A DNA stretch of 64,000 bases. It comes from an uncultured Pedobacter sp. Its GTDB lineage: Bacteria; Bacteroidota; Bacteroidia; Sphingobacteriales; Sphingobacteriaceae. Below, in pieces: positions 57,385 to 64,000 of this stretch. Where the stretch lies: assembly GCF_946480185.1 (NCBI RefSeq), contig NZ_CAMLIG010000009.1, positions 80,366 through 144,365 of the forward strand, read 5' to 3'. Both the position numbers and the translations under genes were made by a program. Below the pieces are notes generated by a model. It ran no database searches and was not told the DNA's origin. It worked only from the letters and a program-made list of their open reading frames with translations. How positions within the stretch are numbered: position 1 is the first letter of the stretch; every line of letters begins with the position of its first letter.

Positions 57385-59961
57385 ATGAATAATTTAAGAT
57401 CAATATTTTTCTTTATTTATTTAATTTCCATTTCGGGAACCATTTTTGCCCAGAATATTGACAAAAACATTTTTTTAACTACAAACTGGAAGTTTCAATA
57501 CGGTGGAACTGAATTTGCCGAAACAGGAAGCTTCAACGACTCAAAATGGTCAACTGTTTACATACCACATACTTGGAATACCAAAGATATTTTTGATGAT
57601 GACCTAACCTATGCCAGAGGAGTAGCTTGGTACCGAAAATCTTTTAGTATTTCTTCGGAGCAGTTGTATAATAATGTTGCCATCTATTTCGAAGGCGTTT
57701 ATCAAGTTGCAGATGTATATGTAAATGGTGCCTTTGTTGGCCGTCACAAGGGAGGATATACGGCATTTTCGTTTGATATTACTGACAAACTTAAAGAAGG
57801 GAACAATATCATCGCTGTTAAAGTAAACAGTACACAAGATCCATTTATTCCGCCACTGTCAATTGGTTATGCAAGTTACGGGGGCATTTACCGCCCTGTT
57901 AGATTAATTTTTAGCGATCCCATTAACTTTGTAGGCACTTATGCAAGCAGTGGCGTTAAAATCACAACTCCGCAAGTTTCTAAAGAACACGCAGATCTAG
58001 AAATTGAAGCAACTGTTAAAAATTCGAGTCTTATAACACAAAAAATCAGTTTAGTACACACCATTTTAAACACAAAAAACCAGATTGTAAAATACTTAAC
58101 AAAAGACATTTTACTTGCTAGCGATTCATCAGCAGTTATAAGGCTAAATAGCCGAATACAAAAACCACAACTTTGGAGTCCAGAAGATCCAAATCTTTAT
58201 CAAGTTGAAAGCACTTTAAAAGTAAACGGCAAAACAGTAGCAAGTTCAAAAAATCCACTCGGTTTTAAATGGTTTAGCTTTAGTCCGTCAATCGGATTTA
58301 GTTTAAACGGTGCTAAATACATCTTAAAAGGGGTTAATCGCCATCAAGATATGGAAGGCAAAGGCGACGCTTTAAGCAACGCGGACCACTTACGAGATAT
58401 GCAGATGATTAAAGATATGGGCGCAAATTTCATCCGTTTGGCACATTATCCACAATCGCCAAGAGTTTTAGGTCTGGCTGATAGTTTGGGGATACTCATT
58501 TGGGAAGAAACGCCAGTGGTAAATTATATGAATCCTGTCCCAGAGTTTTTGGCAAATGCTGAAAATATGTTACGCGAAATGATTAATCAAGGCTTTAACC
58601 ATCCTTCAATTATTATTTGGGGTTCAATGAATGAAATATTGTTGTGGGGAAAAAATGCAGAACGCGTTCAAGAGCATGAAAAAGAAAAAGATTATGTAAG
58701 TCAGGTACAAAAATACGGCGTTTCATTAGACAGTTTGGTAAGAACCACCGATCCAACAAGATACAGCGTAATTGCAATGCACCAAAGCAAAGAATACGAC
58801 GAGTTTAAAATTTCAAAAATCGCTCAAATTAATGCTTTTAACATCTATAGCGGTTGGTACAGTGGGAAATTATCTGAAGTAAAACCTTTTTTAGATGGAA
58901 GACACAAAGCAAACCCAAACGAGATTCTTTTTGTGAGCGAATATGGCGCAGGAAGCGATAGCAGATTAAATACCTACCAACCTAAACGCTTAGATTTTAG
59001 TGGGCAATACCAACGTATTTACCACGAAGAATACTTACGCCAGTTTAGGCAATTGCCTTATTTATCGGGCACTGCCGTTTGGAGCGAATTTGATTTTGCA
59101 CAACCTAACATTGGCGGAACAATTATCAATGTTAACCAAAAAGGCTTGGCTACTTTTAACAGGGAGCCAAAAGATGTTTATTATTTATACCAAGCCAACT
59201 GGGGTAGCAAGCCAATGATTCATATCGCTTCACGCGATTGGATCAAGCGAGCTGGACAAGAAAATCAAAAAGCAGCAATTGAAATTTACAGCAACTTAAC
59301 CAACATTTCTTTAAGTCTTAACGGCAAAAACCAAGGAAAGAAATCACTAAACGATGTACATAAAGCAATTTATGAGCTGCCTTTAAAGTATGGAAAAAAC
59401 TTTATTGAAGCTACTGGCTTTAATGGTAAAACAATGATTAAAGATACGCTCACCATCAACTTAAAACCTCGGTTTGTACAGGGTGATGGCTTTAAATCTT
59501 TGATGGTAAACATTGGCGGAAATACGCAATATCTTGACCATGACAACAACATTTGGGTGGAGGATCAACCTTATCAAAAAGGAACTTTTGGCTATGTTGG
59601 CGGAAATCCAATAACTATGAACCTTAAAAAAGTAATTAGGGGAACCAATGATGTTCCGTTGTATTACTCTTCCTTAGAGAATTTAAAGGCTTATAAAATT
59701 GATGTTCCTAACGGGAATTACGAGCTTACTTTGGGCTTTGTAGAACAGGAAGTAACAGCAGATATCGACCGCGTTTTTAGCGTGAGTGCTAACAATAAAT
59801 CACTCATCAACAATCTTAATTTAAACCAACAAATTGGTGAGTTTAAATCGTACAAAAAAACGTTTAATATTAGGGTAAGTGACAATCAAGGAATCAATTT
59901 AACGTTTAGCGCATCAAAGGGAATGCCTATTTTAAGTGCGCTAACAGTAAAAAAAGTTTAA
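57385..59961 (+). CDS. GH2 glycoside hydrolase (beta-galactosidase or beta-glucuronidase type)
   Basis: An 858-residue secreted GH2 enzyme (signal FFFIYLISISGTIFAQ). The jelly roll (STVYIPHTWNTKDIFDDD, YFEGVYQVADVYVNG) and Ig domain are present. The TIM barrel carries acid/base Glu417 in IIWGSMNEI and nucleophile Glu519 in FVSEYGAG. C-terminal segments include a malectin-like domain (NYELTLGFVEQEV). It is a close relative of the partial GH2 gene at 62995. It begins the plus-strand run and is followed by the clan GH-A enzyme after 46 bp. Confidence 0.9.
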   Translation: MNNLRSIFFFIYLISISGTIFAQNIDKNIFLTTNWKFQYGGTEFAETGSFNDSKWSTVYIPHTWNTKDIFDDDLTYARGVAWYRKSFSISSEQLYNNVAIYFEGVYQVADVYVNGAFVGRHKGGYTAFSFDITDKLKEGNNIIAVKVNSTQDPFIPPLSIGYASYGGIYRPVRLIFSDPINFVGTYASSGVKITTPQVSKEHADLEIEATVKNSSLITQKISLVHTILNTKNQIVKYLTKDILLASDSSAVIRLNSRIQKPQLWSPEDPNLYQVESTLKVNGKTVASSKNPLGFKWFSFSPSIGFSLNGAKYILKGVNRHQDMEGKGDALSNADHLRDMQMIKDMGANFIRLAHYPQSPRVLGLADSLGILIWEETPVVNYMNPVPEFLANAENMLREMINQGFNHPSIIIWGSMNEILLWGKNAERVQEHEKEKDYVSQVQKYGVSLDSLVRTTDPTRYSVIAMHQSKEYDEFKISKIAQINAFNIYSGWYSGKLSEVKPFLDGRHKANPNEILFVSEYGAGSDSRLNTYQPKRLDFSGQYQRIYHEEYLRQFRQLPYLSGTAVWSEFDFAQPNIGGTIINVNQKGLATFNREPKDVYYLYQANWGSKPMIHIASRDWIKRAGQENQKAAIEIYSNLTNISLSLNGKNQGKKSLNDVHKAIYELPLKYGKNFIEATGFNGKTMIKDTLTINLKPRFVQGDGFKSLMVNIGGNTQYLDHDNNIWVEDQPYQKGTFGYVGGNPITMNLKKVIRGTNDVPLYYSSLENLKAYKIDVPNGNYELTLGFVEQEVTADIDRVFSVSANNKSLINNLNLNQQIGEFKSYKKTFNIRVSDNQGINLTFSASKGMPILSALTVKKV

Positions 59962-60007
59962 GCTTCCACAATCTAAACGCAGAGGTTAAGCAAAAATAAT
60001 TTTGGAT

Positions 60008-62989
60008 ATGATGAATACAAACAATTTATACTTAGGTTTTTTAATGGCTTTTTGCCCATTTATGGTTAATGCACAAACAGAAAATGTGGCTTTAAACAAA
60101 CAGGTTAAAGTAAGTTCTGTTGACGGTAAAAACCTTGCTTCAAAAGCTGTAGATGGAATAAAAAGTGCAACAAATTATTGGCAGAGCGATAAAGAAAGTA
60201 AAGCGCCTCATTTTATAGAGATTGATCTTCACAAATACAACACCATTAGCAATATTGTTATTTATGCGTTGCCCGGCGATGCTGAAAAACTAAACAAACA
60301 GATTGTTGTGCAATATTGGGATGATTCCAACTGGACACCTATTAACGCAAAAGCCATAGTGGACAACACAAAATCAACCCTTACTTACGCTATCAATCCA
60401 TCATTAGTTACTTTTATGATTAGGGTTGAAGCTTTAAATCCTCCATCATTGGCGCTTTCTGAGGTTGAAGTTACAGGCAGTTTGGTTACCGGACAAGCTC
60501 CAATAACTGCTTTAAAATTAAAAACCGGCAAAGCGCAAGATGCTACAGTTACTGTGACAAACGATGAAGTTGGTAAAAGTTTTAAATATGTGGGCTACAA
60601 CCAAGGCTATTACATGCCCGGTAGCAATGTTTCTGCTTGGTTAGCTTATTCGCAAGTAAATTCTTTACGGGTTTGGACAAGCTTATCAGAATATGCTCCC
60701 GTAAAAGATTTCAACCAAAAAAATGAGGTCAACAGTTTGGCAGATTTTGAAGCTTTAAAAAGTCAGTTGCGCTTATCACCAGAAAAAAATGATTTCATCA
60801 ATTGGAACGCACTTATACACAGATATGAAGTTGAGGTGGACGATAGTGGCAACAAAATGAACTTTGGCTACGCTTTGGAAGAACTGAAAAAACTAAAGAT
60901 TGAACCTGTTTTACAAATAAACGAACGCCGTTTTGTAGATACTTGGAAAGATAAATGGGAACATTGGCAACGTTACTACGCCTTAGCATATTACGCCGCC
61001 AGAAAAGGAAATACCGCCATGTTTGCCATGCAAAATGAACCAAACCACAAAGAGTCTGGCCCAATGAAAATATCAACTTGGTTATTGGGTTTACAAATTG
61101 CATCAGACGCTGTAAAATGCGCAGTTGCCGATGTAAATAAAAAATACAATACTCATCTTGACCCTAAATTTGTTGCACCTATTACCGCTGGCTACAATAC
61201 CGATTGGTGGGCTTATGTGGTTAAACACATCCGCGATGGCTATGATGGCAAAAAAATGGACAAAGACTTATTCGATATTTTTAGTACGCATTCTTACAAT
61301 CAGCCAGCTGCTGGCTATACAACGCGTACTTCAGATATTCGGGCAATCATTAAAGAAAACCATCCATTACATGATAGCTTGCCAATTGTTTACACAGAAA
61401 TTGGCCGTTGGATGAATTCCTTGCTTATTGACAAAAAAGAAACTTATGATTCTCCCTCCGTTTTCACGGAATGGGCGGGTATTTACGCCAATAACTTAAA
61501 AAACCAAACCTACGGAATGTGGGCTTTCAAATTTGCAAACACCGTTTCACCCAGCTATATCCAAGGCATAAAATCTGGTCATCATTTAACTTGGCAGGGA
61601 GAACGCGTTGTGGAAGATGCTTATAAAAACTTAGCCTTAAATGCGAAAGTTACCAGTACAAATGGCAATTCTAATCAGTTAAAATTTATTACTGATGGTG
61701 ATAAGTCTGATGCTTCTACTTGGATATCAGACTCTACCTCAGCGACAAAAACCGTTGAAATAGATTTGGGTAAAACGCAATCTGTTGGCAGTTTAAGTAT
61801 TTACTCAGGCGGTGCAGAAGGTATTTACACAGGACCGGACCGCATCAAAAACTTCGAAATCCAATATTTTGCCGATAATAAATGGCAGGCACTTCCATCC
61901 GGAAACGTTAAAGACAATAAATATGTACGCTATTTTATCAGTCTTAAAAATCCGATAAATGCCAGCAAAATCCGTTTTACCAGTTCAGATGCCGGTGCTA
62001 TCAAACTAAGAGAAATTAAAATCTTCAGCGAAAGCGACAAAAACTTTAAGGCTGATAATTATGATGTTTCGGGTTTACACAGAATAGCAGAAGTGGTAAG
62101 ATTATTTGCAACTGGATTTAAAGATGAACGTCCATTATTAAAAACCATTAACAATACCAACTCTAGCAAATTTGACTCCTATACCTCTTTTGATGAAAAA
62201 TCAGGGAATTACTATATGTGGCTGGTACAAAGAGACGGTTTTGATTATAACCTAAAAATTAACTTGGCAGATTTAAACGTGAACGAAGGTAGCCCGGTAA
62301 TTGCAGAGACTGTAAGCCCTAATTTATATGGCGAAGCTTCGCAGGTAACAGCTATATCGGCCAATAAAGATGTTGACATCAACCTTCCGGCACAAGGAGT
62401 AGTTTTATTGACAATTCCGGCAGGTAAAAATTTAATAAAGCAAAGTTTAGCGGTTGCCAATGATGCTACCGTAAGCGCTGGTGCAAATAGCATTAAAAAT
62501 TATGGTAAGGATAAAACCTTGGAAGTTGCTTTAAACGCAGCAGAGCCGGCTAAAAACAAAGTAGCTTATTTAGGTTTCAATTTAAAAGCAGCTGTAAAAA
62601 ACGCTACCCAAATTGTACTTTCGGTAAACGGAAAAGCAAGTACCGATACCACTCTTAGAATCCATGTTTATGCCATCCCGAACCAAACTTTTGACCAAAA
62701 CAAAATTACTTGGGCTACCGCTCCGCAACTGGATAAAACAGAAGCTCTGGTTAACCAAGTGGCAACAAAAGCGTTTGTAGCTGGCGAATTAAGTTTTGAT
62801 GGCACAGCGAAAACGCATTATTTAGATGTTACGGACGTAGTTAAAAATCATCCGGCAGAAAATTATATATTTATTTTGGTACGCGAAACCCGCCATGCAG
62901 GTGATGATGAAGATAAAAACAGAACCATCACCATTATAAGCAAAGAAGGTAACAACGGCGCTCAACTAATTTATTGGACCAATAAATAA
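60008..62989 (+). CDS. Multi-domain clan GH-A-like glycoside hydrolase with F5/8C and DNRLRE-type modules
   Basis: A 993-residue secreted protein from the ATG at 60008 (signal LYLGFLMAFCPFMVNAQ). The N-terminal ~140 residues are an F5/8 type C, CBM32-like module (VDGIKSATNYWQSDKES, IEIDLHKYNTISNIVIYA). A catalytic TIM-barrel-like region of ~400 residues has MFAMQNEPNHKES (acid/base Glu) and LPIVYTEIGRWMNS (nucleophile Glu). A second F5/8C module follows (STWISDSTSATKTVEIDLG). The C-terminal ~190 residues resemble a DNRLRE/CBM96 domain (VAYLGFNLKA, TTLRIHVYAI, HYLDVTDVV). The plan recalls GH86 or GH39 enzymes, but I cannot fix the family. It lies 5 bp before the last GH2 gene. Confidence 0.8.
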   Translation: MMNTNNLYLGFLMAFCPFMVNAQTENVALNKQVKVSSVDGKNLASKAVDGIKSATNYWQSDKESKAPHFIEIDLHKYNTISNIVIYALPGDAEKLNKQIVVQYWDDSNWTPINAKAIVDNTKSTLTYAINPSLVTFMIRVEALNPPSLALSEVEVTGSLVTGQAPITALKLKTGKAQDATVTVTNDEVGKSFKYVGYNQGYYMPGSNVSAWLAYSQVNSLRVWTSLSEYAPVKDFNQKNEVNSLADFEALKSQLRLSPEKNDFINWNALIHRYEVEVDDSGNKMNFGYALEELKKLKIEPVLQINERRFVDTWKDKWEHWQRYYALAYYAARKGNTAMFAMQNEPNHKESGPMKISTWLLGLQIASDAVKCAVADVNKKYNTHLDPKFVAPITAGYNTDWWAYVVKHIRDGYDGKKMDKDLFDIFSTHSYNQPAAGYTTRTSDIRAIIKENHPLHDSLPIVYTEIGRWMNSLLIDKKETYDSPSVFTEWAGIYANNLKNQTYGMWAFKFANTVSPSYIQGIKSGHHLTWQGERVVEDAYKNLALNAKVTSTNGNSNQLKFITDGDKSDASTWISDSTSATKTVEIDLGKTQSVGSLSIYSGGAEGIYTGPDRIKNFEIQYFADNKWQALPSGNVKDNKYVRYFISLKNPINASKIRFTSSDAGAIKLREIKIFSESDKNFKADNYDVSGLHRIAEVVRLFATGFKDERPLLKTINNTNSSKFDSYTSFDEKSGNYYMWLVQRDGFDYNLKINLADLNVNEGSPVIAETVSPNLYGEASQVTAISANKDVDINLPAQGVVLLTIPAGKNLIKQSLAVANDATVSAGANSIKNYGKDKTLEVALNAAEPAKNKVAYLGFNLKAAVKNATQIVLSVNGKASTDTTLRIHVYAIPNQTFDQNKITWATAPQLDKTEALVNQVATKAFVAGELSFDGTAKTHYLDVTDVVKNHPAENYIFILVRETRHAGDDEDKNRTITIISKEGNNGAQLIYWTNK

Positions 62990-62994
62990 AAACC

Positions 62995-64000
62995 ATGTTA
63001 AAAAGACTATCGGCTTTCTGTTGCTGCTTATTAATGGTAGCAACAGCTTTAAAAGCGCAGGAAAGAATCAAAAAAACCATCAACACCAACTGGAATTTCC
63101 ATAAAGGAGATATTGATGGTTTCCCAAAAACAAAAATCGCGGTTAACTGGGAAAAAGTAAATATTCCGCATACCTGGAACGCTATTGATGTAAATGATGA
63201 CGAGCCAGGATATTACCGCGGAACGGGCTGGTATCAAAAAGAGGTCAACATTCCTTCCTCTTGGAAAAACAAAGATGTTTACATTTATTTTGAGGGCGCA
63301 TCACAAATTGCCGAGGTTTTTATCAATGGTAAATCAGTCGGGCGCCACATCGGTGGTTATAATTTTTTCAGTTTCCCGATAATGGATGCCGTTAAATTTG
63401 ACCAAGCGAACAGCATTAGCATCATAGTCAACAATGAACATAATGAAGACATTCCTCCATTATCAGCCGATTTTACTTTTTACGGCGGAATATACAGAGA
63501 CGTTTTTTTAGAGGCAGTAAACAAAGTCCATTTTGATATGGATAACCAGGCATCAAAAGGCGTTTTTATTTCTACACCTAAAGTAACTAAAGACCAGGCC
63601 TCCGTATCGGTAAAGGGTGTTCTAAGCAATACCAATAAGGACGGTAAATCCCTGATTATTTACAGTCAGATCTTTGACGCAACAGGAAAAAAAATAGCAG
63701 AAAAAAAGGATAAGATAAGTGCATCGGCAGAAAAGAATCTAACTTTTGAACAGTCATTCACCAGCATCAAAAAACCAAATCTTTGGTCGCCGGAATCACC
63801 TTATCTATATCAGATTGTTTCGCAGATTAAAGATGCGGAAACTGGTGATCTTTTAGATGAAGTGAGTAACCCCTTAGGTTTTAGGTGGTTTAGTTTTGAT
63901 GCAGATAAGGGCTTCTTCTTGAACGGGGAACAGGTCAAGCTCATAGGCACCAACCGCCATCAGGATTTTAAAGATTTAGGCAACGCCCTTCCAGATGCTT
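62995..64000 (+). CDS. GH2 glycoside hydrolase, C-terminus beyond window edge
   Basis: The frame is open from the ATG at 62995 to the right edge, about 335 residues. It has a signal peptide (LSAFCCCLLMVATALKAQ), the GH2 jelly roll (VNIPHTWNAIDVNDDEPG, YFEGASQIAEVFINGKSVG), and the Ig domain (LWSPESPYLYQIVSQI). The start of the barrel is FSFDADKGFFLNGEQVKLIG, then NRHQDF. Catalytic residues lie outside the window. It is a paralogue of the gene at 57385 and continues the plus-strand enzyme run. Confidence 0.92.
   Translation, partial: MLKRLSAFCCCLLMVATALKAQERIKKTINTNWNFHKGDIDGFPKTKIAVNWEKVNIPHTWNAIDVNDDEPGYYRGTGWYQKEVNIPSSWKNKDVYIYFEGASQIAEVFINGKSVGRHIGGYNFFSFPIMDAVKFDQANSISIIVNNEHNEDIPPLSADFTFYGGIYRDVFLEAVNKVHFDMDNQASKGVFISTPKVTKDQASVSVKGVLSNTNKDGKSLIIYSQIFDATGKKIAEKKDKISASAEKNLTFEQSFTSIKKPNLWSPESPYLYQIVSQIKDAETGDLLDEVSNPLGFRWFSFDADKGFFLNGEQVKLIGTNRHQDFKDLGNALPDA

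Overview
The window looks like a chromosomal segment of a Bacteroidetes bacterium, most likely Sphingobacteriaceae (Pedobacter-like). The evidence is a SusC/SusD pair, a CTnDOT-type tra operon, a Bacteroidetes histone H1-like small protein, promoter boxes of the TAnnTTTG type, and general AT-richness. This assignment is inference from gene content; no 16S gene or marker protein is present.

Region 1 (1-13.4 kb, all minus strand) is a defence island. In transcription order it holds a WYL-domain regulator; an unusual fusion of N6-adenine DNA methyltransferase, specificity (TRD-like) domain and histidine-kinase-like region; a receiver protein ending in a cold-shock-like domain; a DUF2971 protein; then hsdM, an unrecognised 306-codon gene, hsdS, a Fic-domain protein and hsdR (cut by the left window edge). 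The methyltransferase-kinase gene and the receiver gene lie 3 nt apart. The kinase part has an H-box-like segment, an N box and a G2 box, and the receiver keeps every canonical phosphotransfer residue. This pair is my best candidate for an undescribed system: a DNA methyltransferase that may signal through a phosphorelay.

Region 2 (13.4-32.9 kb) starts with a 21-bp palindrome, a histone H1-like gene with a strong terminator, and radC. It continues as a plus-strand conjugation operon of CTnDOT type: DUF4134 TraE, a DUF1896-like protein, an 1825-residue methyltransferase/helicase, DUF4133 TraF, TraG ATPase, three related secreted helical proteins, TraJ, TraK, TraL-like, TraM, and small regulatory proteins. 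It stops at a decayed IS3-family element abutting the tail of an IS982-type transposase. No integrase, relaxase, traN or later tra genes are seen, so the element is either truncated here or continues outside the window.

Region 3 (32.9-64 kb) is a polysaccharide utilisation locus. Minus-strand genes are susC, susD, several glycoside hydrolases (GH2, three GH43, a clan GH-A enzyme), DUF2264 proteins (two full, one truncated), a BNR_4 beta-propeller enzyme and a GH105/GH88 hydrolase, plus an SGNH esterase. Plus-strand genes at the right are two GH2 enzymes (the last cut by the window edge) and a large clan GH-A-like enzyme with F5/8C and DNRLRE-type modules. The GH43 with an AHGGG/SGCTGW signature (exo-beta-1,3-galactanase type), DUF2264 (GH154-type glucuronidase), BNR_4 (GH145/PL42/PL24-type, acting on rhamnose-glucuronate or ulvan linkages), GH105, arabinofuranosidase-like GH43s and GH2 galactosidases together suggest a type II arabinogalactan / arabinogalactan-protein target. 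No sulfatase is visible, which argues against ulvan or agar. The locus shows rearrangement: an in-frame chimera of a hybrid two-component sensor with a GH C-terminus, a second decayed copy of that same GH tail upstream of susC, and a truncated DUF2264 gene. No intact regulator of the locus is present in the window.
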